Numbered from the stretch's first letter, positions 50,680 through 59,882 are shown. The stretch: DNA of 64,000 nt from Rubricoccus sp038746605 (GCA_038746605.1 JBCDKM010000001.1:296618-360617), one strand, 5' to 3'. Numbers and translations are program-made. Notes: generated by a model from the letters alone, not told the origin.

Positions 50680-52593
50680 TCAGGCGGTGTCGCCCTCGTC
50701 TACGACTTCGAAATCGGCATCTTGGACCGGCTCGCTCTCGGAGGCTTCGCCGTCCCCACCGGCCTCGCCGTTGGGTGCGGCCTGCTCCTGCTGCGCGCGG
50801 TACAGGTCCTCGCTCGCAGCGCTCCACGCCTGGTTGAGTTGCTCCGTGGCGGAGTCGATCTCGTCCAGGTTCTGGGCCTTGTGGACCTCCTTGAGGCGCT
50901 CCAGGGCGGCCTGAATGGCGACCTTCTTGTCGTCTGGCAGCTTGTCGCCGTACTCCGACATGTTCTTCTCGGTCGAGAAGATGAGGCTGTCGGCGGCATT
51001 GAGCTTGGTGACGGAGTCCTTGCGCTTCTGGTCCTCGGCTGCGTTCTCGCGAGCCGCTTTGCGCATCCGCTCGATCTCCTCGTCGGTCAGGCCGGAGGAG
51101 GCCTCGATGCGGATGGACTGCTCCTTGCCGGTCGCCTTGTCCTTCGCGCTGACGGACAGAATGCCATCGGCGTCGATGTCGAACGTGACCTCGATCTGCG
51201 GCAGGCCGCGCGGGGCAGGAGGGATGCCATCGAGGTGAAAGCGGCCGATGGTCCGGTTGTCGACGGCCATCGCGCGGTCGCCCTGGAGGACATGGATCTC
51301 CACGCTCGGCTGGTTGTCGCTGGCCGTGGAGAACGTCTCCGACTTGCGCGTCGGGATGGTCGTGTTCGCCGGGATGAGCGTCGTCATGACGGCACCGAGC
51401 GTCTCGATGCCGAGGTTGAGCGGCGTCACGTCCAAGAGGAGCACGTCCTTGACATCGCCCGAGAGGACGCCGCCCTGGATGGCTGCACCCACAGAGACGA
51501 CCTCGTCCGGGTTAACGCTCTTGTTCGGTGCCTTGCCGAAGAACTCGCGCACAACCTCCTGAATGCGCGGGATGCGCGAGGAACCGCCGACGAGAATGAT
51601 CTCGTCGATCTGGTCCTTGCTCAGACCGGCATCATCCAGCGCCTTCTTCATCGGCGGGATGGTGCGGTTGACCAAGTCATCAACGAGTTGCTCGAACTTC
51701 GCGCGCGTGATGTCCAGCGTGAGGTGCTTCGGACCGTCCTGCGTCGCCGTGATGAACGGGAGGTTGACTGTGGTGGACGAGGCAGAGGAGAGCTCGATCT
51801 TGGCCTTCTCGGCGGCTTCCTTGAGGCGCTGGAGCGCCATCGGGTCCTCGCGAAGGTCGATGCCTTCCTGGCCCTTGAACTCGTCGGCGATGAAGTCGAT
51901 CAGGCGTTGGTCGAAGTCATCGCCGCCAAGGTGGGTGTCGCCGTTGGTGGATTTGACCTCGAAGACACCCTCGCCGAGTTCGAGGATGGAGATGTCGTAC
52001 GTGCCGCCGCCGAGGTCGTACACCGCGATGGTTTGGTCGGCGTCGTTTTTCTTGTCGAGGCCATACGCCAGAGCGGCAGCGGTGGGCTCGTTCAGGATGC
52101 GCTTGACTTCCAGGCCCGCGATCTGGCCGGCCTCTTTGGTGGCCTTGCGCTGGGCGTCGTTGAAGTACGCAGGGACCGTGATGACGGCCTCGGTGACACG
52201 CTCGCCGAGGTAGTCCTCTGCGGTCTGCTTCAGCTTCTGCAGCACCATCGCGGAGATCTCCTGCGGCGTGTACTGCTTGCCGTCGATGTCGATGCGGGCT
52301 GTACCGCCGTCCCCTTCTGTGACGCCGTACGGCACCGTCTTGAGTTCCTCAGAGACCTCTCCATACTTGCGGCCCATAAACCGCTTGGCAGAGAAGATGG
52401 TGTTCTGAGGATTCGTAATGGCCTGGCGCTTGGCCGGGGCGCCGACGAGGCGCTCGCCGTCTTTCTTGAACGCCACGACGGAGGGGGTCGTCCGTCCGCC
52501 TTCGGCGTTGGGAATGACGACGGGCTCGTCGCCCTCCATCACGGCCACGACGGAGTTGGTCGTGCCGAGGTCGATGCCGATGATCTTGCTCAT
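50680..52593 (-). CDS. dnaK: chaperone DnaK (Hsp70)
   Basis: This 637-residue protein folds and protects proteins using ATP with DnaJ and GrpE. The N-terminal ATPase starts IIGIDLGTTNSVVAVMEG and has the VITVPAYFNDAQRKATKEAG, NEPTAAALAYG and DLGGGTYDISILELG signatures. The substrate-binding domain (LLLDVTPLNLGIETLG) and the helical lid follow, ending in an acidic tail EPVQDADFEVVDEGDTA. No grpE or dnaJ gene is nearby. A long open frame on the opposite strand is a GC-rich shadow. No CIRCE-like repeat was recognised upstream. Confidence 0.97.
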   Translation of the reverse strand: MSKIIGIDLGTTNSVVAVMEGDEPVVIPNAEGGRTTPSVVAFKKDGERLVGAPAKRQAITNPQNTIFSAKRFMGRKYGEVSEELKTVPYGVTEGDGGTARIDIDGKQYTPQEISAMVLQKLKQTAEDYLGERVTEAVITVPAYFNDAQRKATKEAGQIAGLEVKRILNEPTAAALAYGLDKKNDADQTIAVYDLGGGTYDISILELGEGVFEVKSTNGDTHLGGDDFDQRLIDFIADEFKGQEGIDLREDPMALQRLKEAAEKAKIELSSASSTTVNLPFITATQDGPKHLTLDITRAKFEQLVDDLVNRTIPPMKKALDDAGLSKDQIDEIILVGGSSRIPRIQEVVREFFGKAPNKSVNPDEVVSVGAAIQGGVLSGDVKDVLLLDVTPLNLGIETLGAVMTTLIPANTTIPTRKSETFSTASDNQPSVEIHVLQGDRAMAVDNRTIGRFHLDGIPPAPRGLPQIEVTFDIDADGILSVSAKDKATGKEQSIRIEASSGLTDEEIERMRKAARENAAEDQKRKDSVTKLNAADSLIFSTEKNMSEYGDKLPDDKKVAIQAALERLKEVHKAQNLDEIDSATEQLNQAWSAASEDLYRAQQEQAAPNGEAGGDGEASESEPVQDADFEVVDEGDTA

Positions 52594-52790
52594 CTTGGAG
52601 TTGGGGTGAACAAAGGGAAGTGGGGAAGGCTACGCGAGGCCAGCCGTGAGGATCCGTGAGGCTCGCGGGGAGAGCGAGGCGGAGGGATTCGGTACGAGAC
52701 CCGGGTGCCGGAGTGTCAGCAGGAGGGGAGAGCGCAAGGGACGTGCCGTTTCCGTTATTGCAAATGCGAAGACGTTGAGGAACGCGGCGC

Positions 52791-52798
52791 TACCTTCC
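52791..52798 (+). promoter_or_regulatory. putative -7 promoter element of pgsA
   Basis: TACCTTCC lies 40 bases before GTG 52839 and is identical to the element at 14495. No correctly spaced -33 box is evident. Confidence 0.33.
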
Positions 52799-52838
52799 CG
52801 TCCCGCCACAATCCTCCACAGAGGCTCGGGCCCACCCT

Positions 52839-53465
52839 GTGAAGTACCTCCCCAACGCTCTCACCATCGGCCGCATCATCGCCGCGCCGATCTCGCTCTA
52901 CCTCCTCTGGATGGGCACATTCTGGGCGCAGTTCACAGGGACAACGCTTTTCATCTTGGCGGCCATCACCGACTACCTCGATGGTCGCCTCGCGCGGACG
53001 TATGGCCTTTCGTCCCGCCTCGGTCAGTTTCTGGACCCCCTCGCGGACAAAGTCCTCGTGCTGGGGGCGTTCATGCTGGTGCCGTTCCTGCCGCCAGTGG
53101 GCGCCAGCTTGGCGGAGCCCGTCGGTGCGTGGTTGCCATGGGTGGCGATTGGGGCTATCGCGGCCCGCGATGTGGGGGTGACGTGGCTGCGCTCCGTGTA
53201 TGAGAAGCGCAACAAGCCGCTGCGCACGCTCTCGGCCGCGAAGTGGAAGACGGCCTGGCAGCTGACGTTTCTGATCTCGGTCTTCGTGTTTCTGACGGCC
53301 TCGCACGGGCGCGAACTGGAAGGCGCTCTCGGCGGGCTGTTCCGATTCGTCCATGCGGTGCTCGTGAGTCCGGGGCCTTTGGTGTTCCTGCTGGTCACGT
53401 CTGCGATTACGGTCTACACCGGCGTGTTGTACTTCGTGGGGCGCGAGGAGTCCGATCTGAAGTAG
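52839..53465 (+). CDS. pgsA: CDP-diacylglycerol-glycerol-3-phosphate phosphatidyltransferase-like protein
   Basis: This protein has 208 residues from GTG 52839. The CDP-alcohol phosphotransferase motif is complete: D45-YL-D48-G49-RLA-R53 ... G62-QFL-D66-PLA-D70-K. The order and NALTIGRIIAAPISLYLL at the N-terminus match PgsA, which makes phosphatidylglycerol phosphate in the inner membrane. About five hydrophobic helices are visible. Other CDP-alcohol enzymes share the motif, so the exact acceptor is not certain. It diverges from dnaK and converges with the lipoprotein at 53507. Confidence 0.88.
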   Translation: MKYLPNALTIGRIIAAPISLYLLWMGTFWAQFTGTTLFILAAITDYLDGRLARTYGLSSRLGQFLDPLADKVLVLGAFMLVPFLPPVGASLAEPVGAWLPWVAIGAIAARDVGVTWLRSVYEKRNKPLRTLSAAKWKTAWQLTFLISVFVFLTASHGRELEGALGGLFRFVHAVLVSPGPLVFLLVTSAITVYTGVLYFVGREESDLK

Positions 53466-53466
53466 C

Positions 53467-53500
53467 CCGCCTCGGCGTCTCCTAGGGAGTCCCGAGGCGG
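53467..53500. terminator. stem-loop of the CCGCCTCGG family after pgsA
   Basis: CCGCCTCGG (53467-53475) pairs with CCGAGGCGG (53492-53500) around a 16-base loop between two convergent stops. The loop length matches the copy at 4201-4236. Confidence 0.6.
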
Positions 53501-53506
53501 AGGAGG

Positions 53507-54901
53507 TCAACGGACGCGCGTGGTGCAACTCACGCCGCCTGAGCGGGCTTCGATGGGATCGCCGGGTTGATAGCGGAAGAACACATCCTCGCGAGAGGGA
53601 CCTGCGTCTCGGTAATGCCGAGCGGCCTCCCGTGCGCGGGACGCCACCCGTGGGTCTCCCGTCGCGGCGACTTCTAGGAAGGCATCCGCGATGCACCAGT
53701 ACGCGGCGCGCTGTTCAATCGTCTCCGTTGGGCCCATGCGGCTCGCCAATCGCGTGGCGCGGAGGTAGAGCGAAGGACCATGTCCGATCTCGACACCTCG
53801 CTGGAGGTGGACCTCTATATCTCCCATGTCTCTAGCGGCGCGAGCGTAGTGGAAATCGGCGCGTTGCAGGTCGTTCTCGGAGAGATCGAGAGCCACCTGG
53901 AAATAGGCTTCGGCGCGTTCTTGGTCCCCACGACGCCACGAGCGGACGAACAGCGCATACGCTTGCCCGGCCGACTCCGGCTCCGCGACGCAGTCGAGCA
54001 ACGTGTCGATGATCTGCTCCGGGATTCCGTCTGCCTTGGTGATGAGTTCGGGGTAGCGTGCTGCGAGGCCGACCAGTTGGCGGACATCGGCCGAGGGCTC
54101 GCAATCGGTCAACTCCCCGGCCTCGAATGCGATGACGAGTCGCTCCGTCGCAGTATTGTCGGGCGGCGGCGGTGGACAAGAGTCTGCCAGTGCCGCGATG
54201 TAGCGGCGAAGCTCTACGTCGTCCGCGTGTTCTGCGAGCGCAGTGAGGTAGTCGGCGCGCTCCTCACACGTCTCGGTCCACTCGGCCGAGAGAACCACCA
54301 GTTGGCGGAGGTACCAGTCATCGATCTGGTCCGGGGCGGCTTGGAAGGCACGGTCGAAAGCATCGAACTGGCGGCGTGAGGCGTCCTCGTAAGCATCCGC
54401 GTTAGAGAAAAAGAAGACGCCCTCGCGGAGATCGGCAGCCCAGGGATCTGAGAGGAGAGACAACTCGCGGCGGATCTCGTCCGCACGTTGACGGAGGGTA
54501 AGAGCCGAGTCGAGGTGAGCGCGTCGGTCGGCCTCGGGGAGCCCGGCGAAGAACTCGTGGGCGTTCGCCATACGCCGGTAGTGTCTGTCGTCTGGGTCGG
54601 AGCCCGTGTAGGTCGGGTTATTCGCGAGCAGCCATCGGAGATAGACGGCCGCTGCGCAGTAGGCTTCTCGTGCAGCTTCGGGGGAATCCGTGGACTCCGC
54701 CGTTCTTGTGAAGTCGCCTGCTAGACTGGCGTTCTGGCGCGCGTCGGCCAGCGCGATGTACGGGACAGCGCCACAGATTCCATCGGCCTGGACAAACGGC
54801 TCCTCTTCAGGTGGAGAGGTTGCAGGCACGTCGGGCGCAACGGGAGCCTGAGAGCAGGCGGCAACGAGGATCGCGAGGAAAACAGCGAGAACGAGGCGCA
54901 T
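53507..54901 (-). CDS. TPR-like lipoprotein of unknown function
   Basis: This 464-residue protein has a lipoprotein signal with Cys16 (LVAACSQ), a Pro/Glu-rich linker, then a mostly helical body with TPR-like units such as AREAYCAAAVYLRWLLANNP, QERAEAYFQVALDLSEND and YWCIADAFLEVAATGDPRVASRAREAARHY. The YW..AD.F..A...DP pattern at the end is one I associate with Bacteroidota TPR proteins that end in a short DVFF(R) segment. Several Cys residues could pair. Probably a scaffold or assembly factor of the envelope; no partner is evident nearby. Confidence 0.75.
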   Translation of the reverse strand: MRLVLAVFLAILVAACSQAPVAPDVPATSPPEEEPFVQADGICGAVPYIALADARQNASLAGDFTRTAESTDSPEAAREAYCAAAVYLRWLLANNPTYTGSDPDDRHYRRMANAHEFFAGLPEADRRAHLDSALTLRQRADEIRRELSLLSDPWAADLREGVFFFSNADAYEDASRRQFDAFDRAFQAAPDQIDDWYLRQLVVLSAEWTETCEERADYLTALAEHADDVELRRYIAALADSCPPPPPDNTATERLVIAFEAGELTDCEPSADVRQLVGLAARYPELITKADGIPEQIIDTLLDCVAEPESAGQAYALFVRSWRRGDQERAEAYFQVALDLSENDLQRADFHYARAARDMGDIEVHLQRGVEIGHGPSLYLRATRLASRMGPTETIEQRAAYWCIADAFLEVAATGDPRVASRAREAARHYRDAGPSREDVFFRYQPGDPIEARSGGVSCTTRVR

Positions 54902-55069
54902 GGCAGGGGAAAGCCGGGGAGATCTGACAAGGATCAGGGGGAGAGGAAAAAGTTGCCTTCCTGCCCATGGGAGGGATTCAGAGCGGTCGATCTAGAAGTG
55001 GAATCCCGAGTGCCCCGTATGCGTCCGAGCGCATGATTCCGTTGGGTCTCACCCTCGTCCCCCGCATTC

Positions 55070-55642
55070 ATGTCCCGATTCCTCTTCCTCCTCGTTGCAG
55101 GAGCCGCTCTCGCCGTTGCCCCCGTTCGCGCCCAAACGATGTCGGTCCTGACATCCGAGAGCTCCATCACCTACGATGGAACGTCCCCCATCCACGACTG
55201 GGACGCGACGAGCCGCCGCGTCACGGGCACGCTCCGTCTCAACGCGAGCGATCCAGCGCAGTCGTCCTTCGTTCTCCAAGCGCCTGTCGCGTCCTTCGAT
55301 AGCGGCAATCGAACCCGAGACCGCAACATGCGCGAGGCCACCGAGGCGGACCGGTTCCCGAATGTCCGTTTCTCCTCCGGCGCCATCGTGGTCCGTTCCT
55401 GGAGTGGATCCCCCGGAGCCCGGCAGGGCCGCTGGCGTGTCTCGGGATCGCTCACGTTCAGCGGCGTCCGGCGCACCGTCACCGTCGAGGTCAACGCGCG
55501 AGAAGAGCGGGGCCGCTTCATCGCGACTGGCCGTTTCCCGATCAGCCTCTCTGACTTCGATGTGGATCGCCCGGGCATTGGCCCCGTCAAGATTGGAGAT
55601 GAGATTCAGCTTTCGTTCGAGGTCGTGGGACGCCTCCCGTAG
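55070..55642 (+). CDS. YceI-family periplasmic protein
   Basis: This protein has 190 residues from ATG 55070, with a signal peptide (LFLLVAGAALAVAPVRAQ). The YceI lipocalin-like barrel is indicated by SSITYDGTSPIHDWDATSRRVTGTL, SFDSGNRTRDRNMREATEADRFPNVRF and VSGSLTFSGVRRTVTVEV, ending in VKIGDEIQLSFEVVGRL. YceI proteins bind polyisoprenoid lipids in the periplasm; the ligand here is unknown. The DRFPNVRF segment is the best family marker. It precedes the S46 peptidase gene, which has its own putative promoter. Confidence 0.88.
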   Translation: MSRFLFLLVAGAALAVAPVRAQTMSVLTSESSITYDGTSPIHDWDATSRRVTGTLRLNASDPAQSSFVLQAPVASFDSGNRTRDRNMREATEADRFPNVRFSSGAIVVRSWSGSPGARQGRWRVSGSLTFSGVRRTVTVEVNAREERGRFIATGRFPISLSDFDVDRPGIGPVKIGDEIQLSFEVVGRLP

Positions 55643-55656
55643 AGCGAAGGTCGCGG

Positions 55657-55664
55657 TAGATTCG
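55657..55664 (+). promoter_or_regulatory. putative -7 promoter element of the S46 peptidase gene
   Basis: TAGATTCG lies 22 bases before ATG 55687 and fits TAnnTTTG at five of the six fixed positions. Confidence 0.35.
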
Positions 55665-55686
55665 GGCTGCTTCTCTCCTGACTCCC

Positions 55687-57714
55687 ATGCGACGCCTTCT
55701 GCCTGTCCTCGCTCTTTTGATCGCTGCCCCCGCTCTCGCGCAGCCTGCCGCGTCGTTCGACCCGGACACCGTCCGTGCGTATCCCTTGGACGGTGGCAAG
55801 ATGTGGCTGTTCGAGGACCCACCGACCGGTTACCTCGAAGAGACCTACGGCTTCACTCCAGACGCCGCGTGGTTTGAGCGTGCCCGCCTCGCAGCGTTGC
55901 GGATGCCAGGGTGCAGCGCTTCGTTCGTCTCACCGACGGGCCTGGTCGCGACGAACCATCACTGTGCACAGGGGAGCGTGGTGGGTGTAAGTGAGGAAGG
56001 TGAAGGTCTGCTCGATGCGGGCTTTTCTGCTCGTTCTCGTGCCGAGGAGCGTCCCGTGGACGGGATGTACATGGATCAACTCGTCGAGATCGTGGACGTG
56101 ACGGACGAGTTGGGCATGGCCGCTGGTTCTGGTGCCGCTCGCGAGGCTATCGAGACGCGCCTGCTCACCGCACGAGGGGTAGCGCCCGGCGATGAGACTG
56201 CCGATTTCGTCGTGCAGATCGTGGACCTTTACGACGGCGGCAAGATCTCGGCCTACGTCTTCCGTCGCTATCGGGATGTGCGGCTCGTCTTCGCGCCGGA
56301 GGCCCGCCTCGGCTATTTCGGCGGCGACTTCGACAACTTCACCTACCCCCGTTACGCGCTCGATTTCGCCTTCTACCGCATCTACGGGGACGACGGCCAG
56401 CCGGTAGAAACCGAACACTACTTCCCGCTCTCACCGGAAGGGGTGGATGAAGGCGACCTCGTCTTCGTGATTGGCAACCCAGGCCGGACCAACCGGGGCT
56501 ACACGGTCGCGCAGTTGGAGTATGCCCGCGACGTCGAACTCCCGAGCACGCTCGGCTTCATCAATTCGCGAGCGGCAGCACTTCAGGCGTACCTCAACAC
56601 TGGCCCCGACAACCCCGACGCCGTGCGGAGCCAGCTTTTCGGATTGCTCAACGCTCAGAAGGCGTTCGGTGGACGTCTGAACGGCATCTCGGATCCGTAC
56701 ATCGTCGCCCGGCGGGCAGTGGCTGAGCAGGACTTCATCGCCGCGAGCCCCGAGGCGGCCGGACTGGTCGCGGAGATGGAGCAGGTAGTGGAGCAGAAGA
56801 CGGCGCTTGCGACGGAGACCCGAGCGTTCGCGTTCCTGTTCAACCGCGCGTACGGATCGGCGCTTCTGAAGCGCGCACGGGCCGTCGTCAATGGCGAAAG
56901 CCCTGACGCGATTACGGCGGGCCCGAACGAAGAGGCGTATCTCGCCGCGGAGATCGAGTCGATCCAGGCCTACTACGCTGCGAAAGGGCTCGAACTCCCC
57001 AAGACGATCCAGACGGACGCACCGTCTGCCGCTGCCTGGATGCTGGAACACTCTGGGCTCGCCGAGGAGCATTCTCATGCGGGGGGCCATTCCCACTCGA
57101 CCGAGAATGACCCGGCAGTCGCGCTCGTGCAAGACGTCCTGCCTCGGGCTGCCGCGTGGAGTCAGAGCCTCCAGTCCGTCGCCGCCGAAGAGCGCGACCT
57201 CGCAGAGCAACTGGGCCGGGCCCGCTACGAAGCGTACGGCAAAGCCGTCCCGCCGGATGCCACGTTCTCGCTTCGCTTCACAGATGGCATCGTGACCGGC
57301 TACCCCTACAACGGGACACAGGCACCTCCGATGACGACGCTGTACGGGTTGTTTGACCATCACTATTCGTACTGCGTCGCGGGACAGGGAAGCGTGAGTG
57401 CTACTGAATGCGACTGGCTCCTCCCGGAGCAATGGCTCGCGGCGGAAGACCGCCTCGACCTTTCCACGCCAGTCAACTTTACGTCTACCTCGGACACCAT
57501 CGGGGGGAACTCCGGGTCGCCTGTCTTGGACCGGCAACTCCGCCTGGTGGGCCTCAACTTCGACCGCACCATCGAGGGCCTCGTTCGTGACTACCTCTAC
57601 GCGCCAGAGCGTGGTCGCAACGTGATGGTGGACACACGCGTCGTGCTTGAAGCCTTACGAAACGTGTACGGCCTTCCGGCTCTTGCGGACGAGCTCACAG
57701 GAGAGGTCCGGTAA
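55687..57714 (+). CDS. S46-family dipeptidyl-peptidase, DPP11-like
   Basis: This 675-residue exopeptidase has a signal peptide (LLPVLALLIAAPALAQ). S46 enzymes remove N-terminal dipeptides in the periplasm so that cells can live on peptides. The catalytic triad regions are clear: TNHHC at 89-93, GGDFDNFTYPR with D214 and D216, and GGNSGSPV with S609. The residue that sets specificity in DPP7/DPP11 follows in LNFDRTIEG as Arg627; Arg is the DPP11 type, which prefers Asp/Glu at P1. A His-rich insert (HSHAGGHSH, residues 462-470) in the helical domain is unusual and could bind metal. Confidence 0.9.
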   Translation: MRRLLPVLALLIAAPALAQPAASFDPDTVRAYPLDGGKMWLFEDPPTGYLEETYGFTPDAAWFERARLAALRMPGCSASFVSPTGLVATNHHCAQGSVVGVSEEGEGLLDAGFSARSRAEERPVDGMYMDQLVEIVDVTDELGMAAGSGAAREAIETRLLTARGVAPGDETADFVVQIVDLYDGGKISAYVFRRYRDVRLVFAPEARLGYFGGDFDNFTYPRYALDFAFYRIYGDDGQPVETEHYFPLSPEGVDEGDLVFVIGNPGRTNRGYTVAQLEYARDVELPSTLGFINSRAAALQAYLNTGPDNPDAVRSQLFGLLNAQKAFGGRLNGISDPYIVARRAVAEQDFIAASPEAAGLVAEMEQVVEQKTALATETRAFAFLFNRAYGSALLKRARAVVNGESPDAITAGPNEEAYLAAEIESIQAYYAAKGLELPKTIQTDAPSAAAWMLEHSGLAEEHSHAGGHSHSTENDPAVALVQDVLPRAAAWSQSLQSVAAEERDLAEQLGRARYEAYGKAVPPDATFSLRFTDGIVTGYPYNGTQAPPMTTLYGLFDHHYSYCVAGQGSVSATECDWLLPEQWLAAEDRLDLSTPVNFTSTSDTIGGNSGSPVLDRQLRLVGLNFDRTIEGLVRDYLYAPERGRNVMVDTRVVLEALRNVYGLPALADELTGEVR

Positions 57715-57803
57715 ATCCTACGGTGTGAACCTTACGGAAAGGGGCACCGTTGAACGCCCTGCCTCCTGAGCGGGGGCTTTCTCCCTCACGTACCCGCATT
57801 CCC

Positions 57804-58061
57804 ATGGGCTGGATTTTTTGGATCGTCGTCGGCCTCGCCGCCGGATTCCTCGCTGAGAAGATCATGAAGACCGACATGACCCTCTGGATGAACCTCGGAG
57901 TGGGGCTCGTCGGTTCCATTCTCGGCGGCTTCGTCGTGACCTATCTCACTCCCTTCCGCGCCGACGGCGGACTGATCTGGAGCATCCTCGTCGCGACTCT
58001 CGGCGCCGTTCTGTTGCTGTGGATCGTCGGCAAGGTGAGGAAGAGCGCGTCTGCTAAATGA
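57804..58061 (+). CDS. GlsB/YeaQ/YmgE-family stress membrane protein
   Basis: This protein has 85 residues from ATG 57804, which gives the family start GWIFWIVVGLAAGFLAEKIMK. Three hydrophobic segments follow (MNLGVGLVGSILGGFVV, IWSILVATLGAVLLLWIVG) with a basic tail. These small, Gly-rich inner-membrane proteins are associated with stress conditions and were once linked to transglycosylase; the activity is unproven. Its stop overlaps the start of the next gene by four bases (ATGA). Confidence 0.85.
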   Translation: MGWIFWIVVGLAAGFLAEKIMKTDMTLWMNLGVGLVGSILGGFVVTYLTPFRADGGLIWSILVATLGAVLLLWIVGKVRKSASAK

Positions 58062-58759
58062 TCCGTCGAACACACGCGGCGGCCCGGTTCATCTGGGCCG
58101 TTGCGTTCCTGTTTGTCGCGTTTACCGGGTTGGCCGCTTGCGGCGCCGAGGCGGACCCGGAAGACCGCGACCGTCTGGCTGTACGTCACGAGTCTGTAGC
58201 CGCGCTTCGCGCCGAGGGCGCCGCCCGGTTCTTGACCACGGACGATGCACTCGCGGAGCTTGAAACGGTCGTGGCGGCGCTGGATTCCGCAGGGCAAGCG
58301 AGTGCTGGTCCTCGTCTGGAGGCCCTGCGCAGCACTCGCGCCTCCCTTCAAACTCGCCTCGACTCACTGGAAGCCGAGCAGTTCGGCTCCGTCGAGGCAT
58401 TCAGCGGTCTAGCGGCAGAAGTCCGCGAGAGCCTCGATGCGCTAGACGCTGCTATCGCCCGCGACCGCGTTCGAGTCGTCCCCGATGCGGTCGCCCTTCG
58501 GACCTACGCGTCGGCCCGCCTCGGGGCGCTCATGGAGCGCGCGGCCTCCCTGCGCGCAGATTCGACTCTCGCCTCGATACAGGAGGCAGCGGCTCTAGAC
58601 AGTGCGCGCGTACGCCTGGAACGGCAGTCCGAGCTACTGCGGAATCGAAAGGTGCGCTTTGACAGTCTCCGCGAGGTGCTCGCGTCCGGGTTCGCGGATC
58701 TAGAAGCCCTCTCCCGGGACACCCTCGCGATGCGGTTCCGTCCCGACTCTCTCCGTTGA
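58058..58759 (+). CDS. coiled-coil lipoprotein of unknown function
   Basis: This 233-residue protein starts within the GlsB stop. A lipoprotein signal ends at Cys28 (GLAACGAE), after which the chain is almost entirely helical and rich in Ala, Leu, Arg, Glu and Asp, with heptad-like runs (LEALRSTRASLQTRLDSLEAE, DSARVRLERQSELL). It ends TLAMRFRPDSLR. It is probably a periplasmic rod anchored in a membrane. The last 60 bases overlap the 3' end of the convergent flippase-like gene. No family recognised. Confidence 0.72.
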   Translation: MIRRTHAAARFIWAVAFLFVAFTGLAACGAEADPEDRDRLAVRHESVAALRAEGAARFLTTDDALAELETVVAALDSAGQASAGPRLEALRSTRASLQTRLDSLEAEQFGSVEAFSGLAAEVRESLDALDAAIARDRVRVVPDAVALRTYASARLGALMERAASLRADSTLASIQEAAALDSARVRLERQSELLRNRKVRFDSLREVLASGFADLEALSRDTLAMRFRPDSLR

Positions 58760-59830
58760 CTTCGACCCCTCTTCCGCGCGGGGGAGGTCTGCTCGTTCGT
58801 CTGCCACGTCACGCGCTACGAAGAGGGGATAGGCGAGAGCCGCCAGTGTGGCGGGCAGGTAGAACAGCAGCAGACGCCACACCGACGACGCCAGGGGTAG
58901 GATGTCGAAGGAGACGAAGGGGGAGTGCAAGAGGATGAACGTGGCCTCCGTGGCCCCGGCCGCTCCGGGCGTCGGGGCGGGAGACGCCACCGCGTAGGTC
59001 AGCCAACTCAGGAGCCAGTAGAGCACGGGTTGCAACGTCTCGCCGAGCGCCACGATGACCACCGCCGCGACGGAGTAGCGCGCGGTCCACTGAATGGCTG
59101 TGAGGACCAGGGTGAGCACGAACCAGCCCTTGCCCTGGGTGGTAACGAGCGCGAGCGTCTGGCGAAGGTCTCGAAGGCCTCGTCGGACTCGTACCCGAGT
59201 CCGCACCGAGAGCCTGCGGGCTTGCTTCTGTCGCCGCGCTCCGAGTCGTCCACCCAGCGCGAGCCGAAACCCGATCCACACAAGCAGGACTAGCATCACA
59301 GCGACTCCGGCCCCGATGGCCACCTGGACATCGACACCGAAGGCCGCGTCCTCTACCGCCTGCCCGACGAGCCCGGACTGACGGGCAGAGGTAAGGACCA
59401 GGGCGAGAGGTACAGCAAGCAGGAAGAAGCAGAGGTCTTCCGCAGCTTCCACCGAGAAGAGCGACGCTGCCGTTCCACCCGGCACCCCCCAGCGCACCGC
59501 GAGCGCCCACCGGATGCTCCCCGCACCAACAGCTGTGGGCGTAACAGCAGAGCCGAGCACGCCCCCCGCGTAGATCCGAATGGCCGTCACCATCCCGATC
59601 GGATGCCCGACAAATCGTGTCCAGATGGTCATCCGCAGCGCCTGCGTCACCCACGGCACCACGACGAGTGTGATCGCGAGCAGGACGGATCCGACGGGAA
59701 CGGAGCTCAACGAGATGAGCAGTTCTCGGTCGGTGGTCGCGAGGGAGAACGCCACGTTCGCCGCGATCCCGATGGGAAGCACGACAGCGGCGGTGCGAAT
59801 GAGGAGGCGAGACGTCGGAAGTCCAGGCAC
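58700..59830 (-). CDS. second flippase-like (UPF0104/LPG synthase TM region) protein
   Basis: This protein has 376 residues from GTG 59830. An upstream GTG at 59887 is possible but would lie within the promoter region of the divergent aminotransferase gene. About eight helices are present. ITLVVVPWVTQALRMTIWTRFVGHPIGMVTAIRIYAGGVLGSAVTPTAVGAG-type sequence holds the T-P-x-x-x-G signature and EAAEDLCFFLLAVPLALVL follows. The C-terminal part (ASPAPTPGAAGATEATFILL) matches the second conserved motif. It is probably a glycolipid-related membrane protein. It is longer than the copy at 37392 by an inserted basic loop (RRQKQARRLSVRTRVRVRRG). Confidence 0.75.
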   Translation of the reverse strand: MPGLPTSRLLIRTAAVVLPIGIAANVAFSLATTDRELLISLSSVPVGSVLLAITLVVVPWVTQALRMTIWTRFVGHPIGMVTAIRIYAGGVLGSAVTPTAVGAGSIRWALAVRWGVPGGTAASLFSVEAAEDLCFFLLAVPLALVLTSARQSGLVGQAVEDAAFGVDVQVAIGAGVAVMLVLLVWIGFRLALGGRLGARRQKQARRLSVRTRVRVRRGLRDLRQTLALVTTQGKGWFVLTLVLTAIQWTARYSVAAVVIVALGETLQPVLYWLLSWLTYAVASPAPTPGAAGATEATFILLHSPFVSFDILPLASSVWRLLLFYLPATLAALAYPLFVARDVADERADLPRAEEGSKSTERVGTEPHREGVPGEGF

Positions 59831-59874
59831 GAGGGTCAGGAGCCAGGGCCCCGTACACGAGCGAGCGGGTGGAA

Positions 59875-59882
59875 TAACTTCG
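59875..59882 (+). promoter_or_regulatory. putative -7 promoter element of the aminotransferase gene
   Basis: TAACTTCG lies 20 bases before ATG 59903, with the same spacing and form as the hpt element. Confidence 0.38.

Noticed and set aside
50608..52659. 683-codon open frame on the plus strand across dnaK
   Set aside because: Antisense to dnaK with the same low-complexity composition; such antisense frames over dnaK are well-known artefacts in GC-rich genomes.
52594..52838. Heat-shock operator (CIRCE) upstream of dnaK
   Set aside because: I found no copy of the TTAGCACTC-N9-GAGTGCTAA pattern; only a weak promoter-like TAGCCTTC on the minus strand.
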